Shown: positions 53,303 to 62,433 of the stretch, piece by piece | Numbering within the stretch: the first letter of the stretch is position 1 | Layout: each line of letters begins with the position of its first letter | Assembly: GCA_029260795.1 (NCBI GenBank) | Contig: JAJDCO010000094.1 | Coordinates: 1 to 64,000 of the forward strand | DNA length: 64,000 nucleotides | DNA from: Planctomycetota bacterium | Lineage (GTDB): Bacteria > Planctomycetota > OFTM77 | Reading direction: 5' to 3' | The notes under the pieces: model-generated | Told to the model about the DNA's origin: nothing | The model's database searches: none | The model's input: the letters and a program-made list of their open reading frames with translations, nothing else | Translations under genes and position numbers: made by a program

Positions 53303-55927
53303 ATGATGAGATCGATCACGCTGGGACTGCTGATCGCCATAGGGGTCGGCGCATTGGCCTGCCAGTCCTCGCCGGGAACCGATTCGGAGGGGGCCACGCC
53401 CACTCAGGAGTCTGTCGCGGCGCCTCTGGAGAGCCCTGCTTCGAATGCAACGTTCCCGGAGGTAATCGATCCGGCGGCCGCTTCGGCGACGCAGGATGAC
53501 GAAGATCGCCTTCGCCTGTTGCAGGATCAGCAAGAAAAGCTCGTCCAGCAGTACGTGAACCGGGGCCGCGAGTACTACGAGCGCGGTGAGTTCGAGCGGG
53601 CTCAGGAAGCCTACGCTCACGCCCTCGACCTCGACCCGAACAACACCGAGGCTCGAGACCGCTTCAACGAGATCGGCGAGCTGCTCGGCCAACGCACGCC
53701 GAGTGAAGGCTCGATCTTCACCAAGCTCTCCGACACGACCGCGGTCCGCTGGCAGCAGATCCGCCTCTCGGTCGATCGTTTGGTGCGACAGGGTGACCGG
53801 GAGCTCGAATCGGGCAACTATGCCGCGGCCATCGAGAACTATGAGAACGCCCTTCTGATCGTGCGGGCCAATCCCGAGCCGACGGCCGACGTCCACACCG
53901 AGATGTCCGTGCGCCGGCTGATCGAGGAGGCCAACCGCGGCAAGCGCGTCGAGGAGCAGCGCCTCGACGAAGAGCTGCGCGGCAAAGTCCTCGAGCAGCG
54001 TGAGCGAGAAGCACGCGACGAGCAGGAGCGCTACTCTCGCCGGATCCGAAAGCTGTTCGAAGAAGCCAACAGCGAGTTCCAGGGCGAGCGCTATCGCAAC
54101 GCCGAGCGGCTGTCCGAGCAGATCCTCGAGATCGACCCGACCAATGAGGCGGCACTCGAGCTGCGCTCCATCGCCGCCAAGGCGCGCTACGCCAAGACCG
54201 ACCGCGAGATCCGCTCCGACTACAATGAGCAGTGGAAGCGCTCGTTCGAAGCCGTCAGCACCATGAACATGCCTCAGGTGACGACGCTGCTGTTCGACAC
54301 CGAGCGCTGGCGCGAGGTCGTCCGGCGGAAGCCGGTCGAGTTCTCGCCCGCCGAGGAGACCCTGTCTCCGGCCGAACGCGAGATGCTGGATCGCCTTGCC
54401 ACGACCAGCGTTCCCAGCATCAACTTCGACGACACGCCGATGGAGACCGCGCTCGGATACCTCTCCGACATCTCCAGCGTGAACATCCTCGTCTCTCCGG
54501 CCGTGCTCGCCAACTTCGGCGAAGACGAGCTGCTGGTCAGCCTGACGCTCGAGGACACCACCGTCCAGCGCGTGCTCGATCTGATCACCGAGACCAAGGG
54601 CCTCAAGAGCGAAATGCGCTACGGCGCGGTCTCGATCGTGCCCGGCGACCAGCCGGCTTCGAACCTGGTGCTGAACTTCTACGACGTGCGGGACCTCACC
54701 AAGACGGTGAGTGACTTCCCGGGTCGCGAGATGAACATCGAGCCGTCGTCGAGCGCGTTCGGATTCGGCGACGAGGGACTCGAGCCCGAGCTTCAGCCGC
54801 GCGTCATCGAGATCGATCGTCTGATCAGCCTGATCCAGGACAACATCGACCTCGAGATGTGGGAGACGAACGACAACGCCAACGTACGAGAGCAGAACGG
54901 CACGTTGGTAGTGCGGGCGCCCCGGGCGACCCACAACAAGATCAAGGATCTCCTTGACGATCTTCGCGAGTCGACGGGCCTCCTGGTCAGCATCGAAGCG
55001 CGCTTCATCACGGTCGAAGACAACTTCCTCGAAGACGTCGGCGTGGACCTGCGCGGTCTCGGCGACGATACGGGCGGCGTCGGGGTCCCGGGACGCGGTG
55101 TCGACGAGCCGCTCGACGACTTCGGACTCCCCGGCTCAGACTCGGTCGGTGTGCCGGGCGCTCCGGCGGGCCCGGGAACGGGCAACGACTCGGGCGCCTT
55201 CTTCGACGACGGCTCGGATGGAGACCTGCGCGGTCGCGTCGAGAACCTCTTCGACCAATCGCTCGGTACCGACGACACCCTCACGAACTCGGGCGGATTC
55301 TCGCTGCAGTACACGTACCTCGACGACACCCAGCTCGAGGTCATCCTGCGCGCGGTTCAGAAGTCGGAGCGGAGCAACATCGTCTACGCGCCGAAGATCA
55401 CGGTCTACAACACCCAGCGGGCCAACCTCTCGGTGCTGAACCAGGTCTCCTACATCAAGGACTTCGATCCCGAGATCGCTCAGGCGGCCATCATCGCTGA
55501 CCCGATCATCGACGTCATCGAAGACGGCGTCGTGCTCGACGTGCGGCCCGTGGTCAGCTCGGACCGACGCTATGTGACGCTGGAGCTGCGACCGACGGTC
55601 GCGGCGCTCGTCCGTCCCATCCCGACCTTCACCACCGGGCTCGGCATCGGTGCCGCGGTCTCGATCCAGCTCCCCGAGCTGGAGGTCCAGCGAGTGCGGA
55701 CCACGGTCACCGTTCCCGATGGCGGCACCCTGCTCTTGGGTGGCATGAAGGTGTCGACCGAGCAGACGATGGAGAGCGGTATCCCGTTCTTCCGCGACAT
55801 CCCGGTTCTGGGCTTCCTCTTCGGCCGAAAGGCGAAGTTCAACGAGCGCAAGAACCTGATCATCATCGTGCGGGCGCACATCGTGATTCCCGAGGAGCAT
55901 GAACCGACCCTCGGTCGTCAGCGTTAA
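53303..55927 (+). CDS. Secretin (PilQ/GspD family) lipoprotein with N-terminal TPRs
   Basis: 874 residues from the ATG at 53303 (AAGGA upstream). Lipoprotein signal with lipobox LALAC-type (ALAC, Cys20). TPR and coiled-coil region (residues about 70-330: REYYERGEFERAQEAYAHALDLDPN), an STN/N0-like domain (about 400-480), an N1-type domain, then the secretin barrel (about 620-865) with VPDGGTLLLGGMK and the GIPFFRDIPVLGFLFG gate motif. A Gly/Asp/Pro-rich loop splits the core (about 610-660). It would form the outer-membrane ring for a pilus or secretion machine. No pilin or ATPase genes are nearby. Two hairpins follow the stop. Confidence 0.93.
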   Translation: MMRSITLGLLIAIGVGALACQSSPGTDSEGATPTQESVAAPLESPASNATFPEVIDPAAASATQDDEDRLRLLQDQQEKLVQQYVNRGREYYERGEFERAQEAYAHALDLDPNNTEARDRFNEIGELLGQRTPSEGSIFTKLSDTTAVRWQQIRLSVDRLVRQGDRELESGNYAAAIENYENALLIVRANPEPTADVHTEMSVRRLIEEANRGKRVEEQRLDEELRGKVLEQREREARDEQERYSRRIRKLFEEANSEFQGERYRNAERLSEQILEIDPTNEAALELRSIAAKARYAKTDREIRSDYNEQWKRSFEAVSTMNMPQVTTLLFDTERWREVVRRKPVEFSPAEETLSPAEREMLDRLATTSVPSINFDDTPMETALGYLSDISSVNILVSPAVLANFGEDELLVSLTLEDTTVQRVLDLITETKGLKSEMRYGAVSIVPGDQPASNLVLNFYDVRDLTKTVSDFPGREMNIEPSSSAFGFGDEGLEPELQPRVIEIDRLISLIQDNIDLEMWETNDNANVREQNGTLVVRAPRATHNKIKDLLDDLRESTGLLVSIEARFITVEDNFLEDVGVDLRGLGDDTGGVGVPGRGVDEPLDDFGLPGSDSVGVPGAPAGPGTGNDSGAFFDDGSDGDLRGRVENLFDQSLGTDDTLTNSGGFSLQYTYLDDTQLEVILRAVQKSERSNIVYAPKITVYNTQRANLSVLNQVSYIKDFDPEIAQAAIIADPIIDVIEDGVVLDVRPVVSSDRRYVTLELRPTVAALVRPIPTFTTGLGIGAAVSIQLPELEVQRVRTTVTVPDGGTLLLGGMKVSTEQTMESGIPFFRDIPVLGFLFGRKAKFNERKNLIIIVRAHIVIPEEHEPTLGRQR

Positions 55928-55941
55928 CCACCGTACGTCCG

Positions 55942-55996
55942 GGGCCAGAGTGCTGACTCTGGCCCGGTCGGGGCGAGCCCTTGCCCCGCTCGCCCC
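55942..55996 (+). terminator. Two successive hairpins after the secretin gene
   Basis: GGGCCAGAGT (55942-55951) pairs with ACTCTGGCCC (55956-55965), a perfect 10-bp stem. GGGGCGAGC (55970-55978) then pairs with GCTCGCCCC (55988-55996), a perfect 9-bp stem. Neither has a T run, but the pair lies just after the stop and before a promoter, so termination is likely. Confidence 0.65.
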
Positions 55997-56350
55997 GGTC
56001 CCCACCCCGCCTCGTTCAGAGCGCGTGTTTGCAGGCTCGAACGGTGATGGGTATAGTAAAGCCCCTTCGGTCGACCGACCTCCAGTCGGACCGACCGAGA
56101 TCCGTTGCGAGCCCGAAGGCCTTCCCGAGGCTTTCCCTCGCTCTCGGAACGATGGAATAGGAAGCTCGAGAGACAATCCAGGGGGGTCCGCGCACGGTCG
56201 CTTGGCCGGTGTGCGTCTCGCAGCCTGTCTGCTCTGGGACTGATGTCCGGGCGGATCGGTCCAGCTGAAATCTGCGGCGGGCTGGCGAAGAGACCGAGTC
56301 CCCGACTCCCTCTCCCCCACTCCCGACATGAGAGAACGGAAACTCGGCCC
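55997..56350. other. Upstream region of the TPR-TolQ-TolR operon
   Basis: Contains a good promoter at 56029-56057 and then about 290 bases of leader before the ATG at 56351. I see no gene in the leader; the open frame from 56105 carries no domain before 56351. Confidence 0.55.
56029..56057 (+). promoter_or_regulatory. Sigma70-type promoter of the TPR-TolQ-TolR operon
   Basis: TTGCAG (56029-56034), exactly 17 bp, TATAGT (56052-56057). These are the closest matches to TTGACA/TATAAT that I found in the window. Transcription would start near 56064, leaving a leader of about 290 nt. Confidence 0.55.
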
Positions 56351-59296
56351 ATGAAGAATCGAACGTCTCGGGACGGAACCTCCAAGACCTTCGTTCGTGC
56401 CGCCTGCCTTCCGACTTTCCTCGGCACTCTCCTCGGCGTCTTGCTGCTCGCGGCCGCGCCCGCGAGCGCTCAGAATCTCGATGAGGAGCTTCGCTTCGTC
56501 GAAGGTCTCGCCGAAGCCGGCTACTTCGACCTGGCCGAGGACTACCTCAAAGAGCACCTCCCCGCCGGAAGCCTGCCCGAAGAGAAGATCGGCCAGCTCC
56601 TCCTCACCCGCGCACGCCTCCAACGTCAGGCAGCTTTCTCCCAGCCGCGAGAGGACCTGCGCCAGGCCGCCTTCGAGGAGGCCCTCGACCTCTATCGTCA
56701 GTTCGTCGACAAGTACGATGAAGGCAAGCTGGTCGACGAAGCGCGCTTCGAGCTCGCCCAGCTCCTGCAGGACCGGGGACGCTACCTGGTCGAGCGCCTC
56801 GAGCTCGAGAAAGGCATGCCGGCCGCGGAGCAGGACAAGCTGCGTCAAGAGGCGGGCGGCATCTTCGAGGAGGCCGTTCGAACGCTGGTCAGACTCTACA
56901 GCCTCTTCGAGCAAGAAGGGAACTCCGACCAGGCACTGACGACGCTCTACTACAAGGGTGTTTGCTACTTCAACTGGTCGAAGGTCTTCCCGCGCCCGCA
57001 GAAGGAGTTCGAGTTCCAGGACAAGCTGCGTCAAGCCCACGAGACCCTCGAGGACCTGATCTGGCAGGAAGAGGTCACGGGCTCGGCCCGACAGCTTTTC
57101 AGCTACCTCTATCTCGGCCAGGTCTTCGGAGCCCAGGGCGAGATCCAACAGGCGGTCGGCTGCTTCGACTACATCGAGCAGACGATCGTGCTCGACGAGA
57201 TCGCGGGCCGCGATGCCGACACTCGAGGCCAGGTTCAAGCGCTCCTCGAGCGAAGCCACTTCCGCGCGTCGGAGATCCTCAACAAGGCCTCCCGCTACCA
57301 AGACGTCATCGCCAAAGCGGACGCCCTCGCAGCCATCATCAAGAAGCTGGGCGGTCGGCCGGGTCCGTTCGGTGACCTGACGGCCATCGAGAAGGCTCGT
57401 GCCTACCAGCAGCTGGGACGCAGCGGCGACGCGATCGCGCTGGCGGTCGACATCTCGGGCCGCAACGAAGGCAACACCGTTGGAATCGTCGCCAACAAGT
57501 TCCTGAGCGACGTGCAGTCACAGGCGGGTGCGATGCTGCCGGCCAACGTGATGTACTCGGCGGCCGAGGGAAAGCGCGCCTCGAAGCAGTACTCGGAGGC
57601 CATCGATCTCTACCACTCGGTGCTGACGTCGCTCTCGACGCCCGAAGATCGAGTGGAGTATGGCGCCAAGGCGTGGAACGGAATCGGCAACTGCTACGCC
57701 TACATGAACCGCTACCTCGAGGCGGGCATCGCCTTCGAGGAGGGCTTCGAGCGCCATATCACCGAGGACGTCGAGAACTCGCTCGAGTGCCTCGACAATG
57801 CCAAGCGAGCCTTCGGTCGGCGCTACAACGAGACCAAGACCGCGATGGACGAGGAACGCTTCAAGAAGATCGAAGAGAAGTACGTCAATGCGCTGTCGCA
57901 GTACGCCAACTCGACCGGCGGCATCGGCGGGAAGATCTTCCTGGCTCGCGCCAACTCCTATGCCGACGAGAGCAACTTCTCCGAAGCGCGCAGCTATCTC
58001 AAGCGGATCACCCAGGCGGATCCATACTTCGAGCGCGCACTCGTGACCCAAGGCATCATTGATCTGAAAGAGGCCAAGGCCTCGTCGGACGCGAGCAAGA
58101 AGTCGCAGCTCTTCGCTCAGGCGACCCAGCGCTTCGATGACTACTTTGCCTTCGTCGCCAAACCCGAGAACAAGGTGGCCGATCCCGAGGCGAGTGCTCG
58201 CCGAGAAGAGTCGATCGTGCAGGCGACCTACTACAAGGCGAACGTCGCCTTCGAGCAGGGCCGCTTCGCGCAGGTCGAAACGCTTCTCGGTGACTTCGAG
58301 ACGCGCTTTCCGAGGCAGGAGAGCTTTGTCCCGGTGGTGTGGCGGTTCCGGATCGAGTCGTTCCTCGAGACCGGCAACGAGAACGAAGCCGTCGCGCTCG
58401 CCAAGAAGCTCTTCGAGACCTACCCGAACTCTCAGAGCATCGTGGCCGCGGTCGCGCTCACGATGGCCCAGCTCTACGATCGCCGGGCCGAGGCGCTGAA
58501 GCCCGCCTACGAGACCGCTCAGCAGAAGCTCACGACTGCGATCGACGAAACCTACTCGGCGTCCCGAGTGCTGCCGATCGAGGAGGAGCTGGCTGCGGCC
58601 CGGAAGGCATACTTCGACCAGCTCGCCAAGGCGACCGAGTATCTCGACTTCTTCAACAAGAACGGAACAAACGTCCCGTTCACGAACTACGAGATCGTAG
58701 CCGACAACTACAAGGACATGGGCCGATACGACCAAGCGGTCACGGCCTACAACGAGATCGTTCGACGCTTCGGCAACGACCCTCAGCAGAAGAAGGTGAT
58801 CGAGTCCCGGATCCGCCTCGACATCGGCGAGGTCCATCTGGCGTCCGGGAACTTCGACGAGGCGCTGAAGATCTGGCAGGCCTTCGTGGACCAGAACGTA
58901 GCCGAGATCATCGCGCGCAAGGGTTCCGAGAAGGACCCGCGCACCGGCGATCGTTGGGACCCGACCAACGCCGAGTACTGGTCGAAGTATCTCTTCTCGA
59001 TCGGTGGCTCGGTCGAGTTCGAGGGTCGCGAGAGAATCGAGCGCGATGGGAAGGGCCAGTGGAGCGAGGCCGCGACTCAGTGGACCCGCATGTCCAAGCG
59101 CTTGCCCGACTACACCAACGAGTGGTACTTCGCCAAGTTCCACGTTGCCTACAACCTGTATCGCAGCGGCAAGACCAAGACCGGCGACCGAGATCTCTCC
59201 AAGAGGGTGATCCAGAACCTGATCTTGCTCGCGGGTCCGCAAATCGACCCAAAGTGGAAGGAACGCTTCGAGTGGCTGGAGCGTAAAGTCCGCTGA
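56351..59296 (+). CDS. Large exported TPR protein (TolQ/TolR operon)
   Basis: 981 residues; ATG at 56351 starts a signal peptide ending APASAQ. The mature chain is alpha-solenoid TPR throughout (EALDLYRQFVDKYDEGKLVDEARFELAQLL, AVTAYNEIVRRFGNDPQQ and similar). No catalytic motif. TPR proteins of this kind serve as periplasmic scaffolds; the downstream TolQ/TolR motor suggests it works with an energised envelope complex, comparable to YbgF/CpoB beside Tol-Pal but far larger. Its stop overlaps the next start (TGATG). Confidence 0.85.
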   Translation: MKNRTSRDGTSKTFVRAACLPTFLGTLLGVLLLAAAPASAQNLDEELRFVEGLAEAGYFDLAEDYLKEHLPAGSLPEEKIGQLLLTRARLQRQAAFSQPREDLRQAAFEEALDLYRQFVDKYDEGKLVDEARFELAQLLQDRGRYLVERLELEKGMPAAEQDKLRQEAGGIFEEAVRTLVRLYSLFEQEGNSDQALTTLYYKGVCYFNWSKVFPRPQKEFEFQDKLRQAHETLEDLIWQEEVTGSARQLFSYLYLGQVFGAQGEIQQAVGCFDYIEQTIVLDEIAGRDADTRGQVQALLERSHFRASEILNKASRYQDVIAKADALAAIIKKLGGRPGPFGDLTAIEKARAYQQLGRSGDAIALAVDISGRNEGNTVGIVANKFLSDVQSQAGAMLPANVMYSAAEGKRASKQYSEAIDLYHSVLTSLSTPEDRVEYGAKAWNGIGNCYAYMNRYLEAGIAFEEGFERHITEDVENSLECLDNAKRAFGRRYNETKTAMDEERFKKIEEKYVNALSQYANSTGGIGGKIFLARANSYADESNFSEARSYLKRITQADPYFERALVTQGIIDLKEAKASSDASKKSQLFAQATQRFDDYFAFVAKPENKVADPEASARREESIVQATYYKANVAFEQGRFAQVETLLGDFETRFPRQESFVPVVWRFRIESFLETGNENEAVALAKKLFETYPNSQSIVAAVALTMAQLYDRRAEALKPAYETAQQKLTTAIDETYSASRVLPIEEELAAARKAYFDQLAKATEYLDFFNKNGTNVPFTNYEIVADNYKDMGRYDQAVTAYNEIVRRFGNDPQQKKVIESRIRLDIGEVHLASGNFDEALKIWQAFVDQNVAEIIARKGSEKDPRTGDRWDPTNAEYWSKYLFSIGGSVEFEGRERIERDGKGQWSEAATQWTRMSKRLPDYTNEWYFAKFHVAYNLYRSGKTKTGDRDLSKRVIQNLILLAGPQIDPKWKERFEWLERKVR

Positions 59297-60450
59297 TGGG
59301 AGCCGAAATGAGATCGATGACGAGAAAAGAACAGCTCATGGGGAGGAATCCCGTGCGACGGACCGGAGGGGCGCTCCTCTCGCTCCTGACTCTCTTTGCC
59401 GCCGGCGCCTTCGGGCAAGCGCGGGATCAGATCCTGCGTCGTACCGAGGCGCCGATCCTGGCAGAGGTGGTCAGCGAGAACTACGAGAAGGTCGTCTACA
59501 AAGACGGGCGGAACGAAGGGGATGTCCCGACCCTCGAGGTCAAGGACATCATCTACTCGGACACGCCCGACGCCTACTACACGGCCGAAGACTACCGGGA
59601 TCAGGGCGACTTCGAGAACGCGATCAAGTCGTTCCGATTAGCGCAGAACACCGGGAGCGTTCGACCTTGGGTCCAGGAGTACAGCCGCTTCCAAATCGCC
59701 GAGTGCCATCGACGTTGGGGAGCGGGGCACTTCGCTGATGCGATCGCCGCCTTCAAGGAGCTGATCGCGCAACATCCGGAGAGTCGATTCCTCGGTGCCG
59801 CCCTCTACGGCGTCGGTCAGTGCCAGCTCTCGACGGGACAGGCGAACGAGGCCATCGCCTCGTTCGACCAGCTCGAACGAGAGGCGGCCAGCAAGCGTTT
59901 GGGCGAGATCTGGATCATTCGAGCGCGCTTCGACAAGGGTTGGGCTCAGCTCGCGGTGAAGCAGTTCGGTCCGGCCCGGAACACGTTCGCGAGTGCCGCC
60001 AGCCTGATCGATACGACCCTCGGCCGGTCCGACACCCTCGCCCCGGCCATGAAGCGAGAGCTGGAGAGCCTCCAGGTCAGCGCCAAGCTCGGGGAAGGCG
60101 ACAGCTACCTCGAGGAAGGTCTCTACGATCGGGCCGAGACGTTTTTCAAGAGCCTGGCCAGTGGTGCGAATGGCTCCTCGAGTAATGCCTTGAAGGCCGG
60201 GGCCACCAATGGGCTCGGCGAATGCCTCTTCCAGAAGAAGCAGTATGAAGAAGCCCGTCTCGAGTTTACGAGAGCCAACGTGCTCTTTCGTGGCTCGGAC
60301 GAGCAAACGGCTCGGTCACTGTACTGGCTCGGCAAGTGTGTCGAGTCGTTGCAGGAACCGCGCTGGCAGTCGAAGCAAGAGAGCTACTGGGGCGAGCTGC
60401 GGGGTCGATTCCCCGAGAGCCGCTGGACCCAGAAGCTGCCCCAAGAGTGA
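59296..60450 (+). CDS. Second exported TPR protein (TolQ/TolR operon)
   Basis: 384 residues counted from the overlapping ATG at 59296; an internal ATG at 59338 begins directly at a signal peptide (MGRNPVRRTGGALLSLLTLF, then AAGAFGQA) and may be the real start. A small beta region (ILAEVVSENYEKVVYKDG, residues about 55-90) precedes TPR repeats (YYTAEDYRDQGDFENAIKSFRLA, FADAIAAFKELIAQHPESRF). Function unknown; coupled to the large TPR gene and followed by TolQ after 64 bp. Confidence 0.82.
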   Translation: MGAEMRSMTRKEQLMGRNPVRRTGGALLSLLTLFAAGAFGQARDQILRRTEAPILAEVVSENYEKVVYKDGRNEGDVPTLEVKDIIYSDTPDAYYTAEDYRDQGDFENAIKSFRLAQNTGSVRPWVQEYSRFQIAECHRRWGAGHFADAIAAFKELIAQHPESRFLGAALYGVGQCQLSTGQANEAIASFDQLEREAASKRLGEIWIIRARFDKGWAQLAVKQFGPARNTFASAASLIDTTLGRSDTLAPAMKRELESLQVSAKLGEGDSYLEEGLYDRAETFFKSLASGANGSSSNALKAGATNGLGECLFQKKQYEEARLEFTRANVLFRGSDEQTARSLYWLGKCVESLQEPRWQSKQESYWGELRGRFPESRWTQKLPQE

Positions 60451-60514
60451 AAAGAGTGGTGGCTCGTGAGCGCCGCCTTCCCGCCTGAACCGCTGTTAGG
60501 AGTCGCGAAGTCTC

Positions 60515-61279
60515 ATGAAAGGGAAAGTCATCATTCTGGCCACGCTTCTGGCGATCGGGGCCTTGTTCCTCCTCGCTCCGGTTGCGCAGGCCCAAGAAGC
60601 GGCCAAGCCGGCCGTTCAGTCCACGACTCTCGGCGACATCTTCGAGAACGCGGGCATCATCGGCTGGCTTATCGTCTTGCTCTCCGTGGTCGGCATGGGC
60701 CTGGTGATCGAGCACTTCATCACTCTGCGTCGTGACAAGCTCGCTCCCCCCGAGCTGATCGACGAGGTCGAAGCACTCTTCGACGAAGGTGAGTTCCGGG
60801 AAGCGCTCGAGCTCTGCGAGTCCGAGCCCAACTACTTCACCAACGTCATCGCCGCCGGCCTGCCGAAGACCAGCGCCTCTTTCGAGGCCATGGAGAAGTC
60901 GATCGAAGAGATGGGCGAAGAGGAAGCCGTCCGCCTCCACCAGAAGATCAGCTGGCTGTCGCTGATCGCCAACGTGGCACCCATGATGGGACTGCTCGGT
61001 ACGGTGGCCGGTATGATCGAGGCTTTCAACGTCATCGCCGCCCAGCAAGGTCAAGCCTCTCCGGCCGACCTCGCGGGTGGTATTTCGGGAGCTCTCATCA
61101 CGACCATGTTCGGTCTGATCGTGGCCATTCCGATTACCGCCTTCTTCTTCTTCTTCCGAAACCGTGTCGTGAAGACGGTCATCGAGATCGGCGCCATCGT
61201 CGAGGATCTGTTTGAGCGTTTCCGTCCGCGCAGCGAGAGCCACGCTCCCGTGATCGCGCCGAAGACGCCCAAGAGCTGA
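60515..61279 (+). CDS. MotA/TolQ/ExbB-family proton channel protein
   Basis: 254 residues; TTAGGAG upstream. An N-terminal signal-like segment (ending APVAQAQ) is followed by three membrane segments (residues about 48-70, 148-172, 190-215). The TolQ/ExbB core is clear: HQKISWLSLIANVAPMMGLLGTVAGMIEAF and GGISGALITTMFGLIVAIP. It forms the pentameric channel that harvests proton-motive force with TolR/ExbD. The extra N-terminal cleavable signal is typical of planctomycete and some Bacteroidetes ExbB proteins. Confidence 0.94.
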   Translation: MKGKVIILATLLAIGALFLLAPVAQAQEAAKPAVQSTTLGDIFENAGIIGWLIVLLSVVGMGLVIEHFITLRRDKLAPPELIDEVEALFDEGEFREALELCESEPNYFTNVIAAGLPKTSASFEAMEKSIEEMGEEEAVRLHQKISWLSLIANVAPMMGLLGTVAGMIEAFNVIAAQQGQASPADLAGGISGALITTMFGLIVAIPITAFFFFFRNRVVKTVIEIGAIVEDLFERFRPRSESHAPVIAPKTPKS

Positions 61280-61296
61280 GTCCTGGACTCGCACCG

Positions 61297-61318
61297 GCGG
61301 GGGGCTCGCGCCCCCCGC
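61297..61318 (+). promoter_or_regulatory. Stable hairpin between tolQ-like and first tolR-like gene
   Basis: GCGGGGGGC (61297-61305), loop TCGC, GCCCCCCGC (61310-61318): a perfect 9-bp GC stem. It has no U tract, so it is probably an attenuator or mRNA stabiliser rather than a full stop. It could raise the amount of channel protein relative to TolR. Confidence 0.7.
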
Positions 61319-61349
61319 TCTCGCTTGAATCGCTCGAAGGAACTCACTG

Positions 61350-61814
61350 ATGTCGAGAAGAAAGAGCCGGAAGGTCGACACCGATGTCGACATGAACATG
61401 ACGCCGATGATCGACGTCGTGTTCAATCTCATCATCTTCTTCATGATCGTGACCGACATGACCCAACAAGAGCTCGAAGCCATCGTGCTCCCGTTGGCCC
61501 ATGCGGCCGTTGAAGACAAGCCCGATCCCAAAGAGCGGCGCATCATCGTCAACGTCACCAAAGACGGTAAGGTCGTGATCAAGCGCAAGGAGTACTTCAT
61601 TGAGCCCGGGAAGCTCCCGTCGCTCCAACAGTACTTGCGCGAAGCCGCCAAGCAGTCCCCCAAGGACGAGCAAGGCTTGCCCGAAAAACCGATCCTGATT
61701 CGCGCCGATCAAGAGACCGAGTTCTGGCACGTGCAGGAGATCATGGAGATCTGCGGTCAGCAGGGTATCCAGATCTGGAAGGTCAACATCGCCTGCTCCC
61801 AGCCGGCCGAATGA
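61350..61814 (+). CDS. ExbD/TolR-family protein 1
   Basis: 154 residues; GAAGGAA upstream. Short cytoplasmic N-terminus, one membrane segment (residues about 20-38, MTPMIDVVFNLIIFFMIV) with the conserved proton-path Asp in MIDVVF, and a periplasmic domain (residues 45-154). Works with the TolQ/ExbB-type channel just upstream. Confidence 0.93.
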   Translation: MSRRKSRKVDTDVDMNMTPMIDVVFNLIIFFMIVTDMTQQELEAIVLPLAHAAVEDKPDPKERRIIVNVTKDGKVVIKRKEYFIEPGKLPSLQQYLREAAKQSPKDEQGLPEKPILIRADQETEFWHVQEIMEICGQQGIQIWKVNIACSQPAE

Positions 61815-61847
61815 CCCCCGCCGACCGCACACCTCGGAGACCATGAA

Positions 61848-62336
61848 ATGGCCAAGAAGTCCCGCGACAAGGTACAGGAAGAGGTCAAGCTCGAGATGAC
61901 GCCGATGATCGACGTCACCTTCTTGCTCCTGATCTTCTTCATGTGCCTCATCAAGTTCAAAATGCTCGAGGGCAAGCTCGCCGCCTACCTGCCCAAGGAC
62001 GTCGGCGTGAACAACACCCAGATCGAAGAGCCGCTCGAGAAGATCGACTTGAGAATCACCGTTCAAGGTTCGACCACCGGACGGGATCCCCTCGGTCGTA
62101 CTCTCGTCGATCGCAAGCTCCAGAGCGTTCAGTACTGGATCGGTGGGAGCCCGTACGTCGATCTCAACCAGTTCAAGGCTCGGCTCAAGACGATCATCAG
62201 CGCCCAGCCGGAGCTCAAGGCGACCCTCGCTCCTCAGAAGGAGGTGCTCACGGACTACGTCGTCAAGCTCATGGATGCCTGTCTTGCCATCGACATGACC
62301 GACATCACGTTCAAGGGCTCGACCGCGATCCGGTGA
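61848..62336 (+). CDS. ExbD/TolR-family protein 2
   Basis: 162 residues; GGAGA upstream, 33 bases after the first TolR gene. Same plan: basic N-terminus, membrane segment (residues about 17-36, MTPMIDVTFLLLIFFMCLI) with the conserved Asp, then a periplasmic domain. Two different TolR-type proteins beside one TolQ-type channel imply a hetero-TolR complex, as seen in some Bacteroidetes and planctomycete systems. A terminator follows. Confidence 0.93.
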   Translation: MAKKSRDKVQEEVKLEMTPMIDVTFLLLIFFMCLIKFKMLEGKLAAYLPKDVGVNNTQIEEPLEKIDLRITVQGSTTGRDPLGRTLVDRKLQSVQYWIGGSPYVDLNQFKARLKTIISAQPELKATLAPQKEVLTDYVVKLMDACLAIDMTDITFKGSTAIR

Positions 62337-62355
62337 CGCCCTTCGCAGATTCGTG

Positions 62356-62389
62356 ACGGGAGCCCCGCCTTCGGCGAGGGCTCCCGTTT
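62356..62389 (+). terminator. Rho-independent terminator after the TolQ/TolR operon
   Basis: ACGGGAGCCC (62356-62365) pairs with GGGCTCCCGT (62378-62387), and the inner CGCC/GGCG pairs extend the stem around a TT(C) loop; TTT follows. It lies 20 bases after the last TolR stop. Confidence 0.8.
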
Positions 62390-62433
62390 CGAAAACCCGC
62401 TCCTCTCTTGGCGGCCTGGCCGCGCTCCTTCAC

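Noticed and set aside
53117..57301. Long minus-strand frames (605 and 721 residues) across the secretin and TPR genes
   Set aside because: They mirror codons of the real plus-strand genes and cross the intergenic terminator and promoter.
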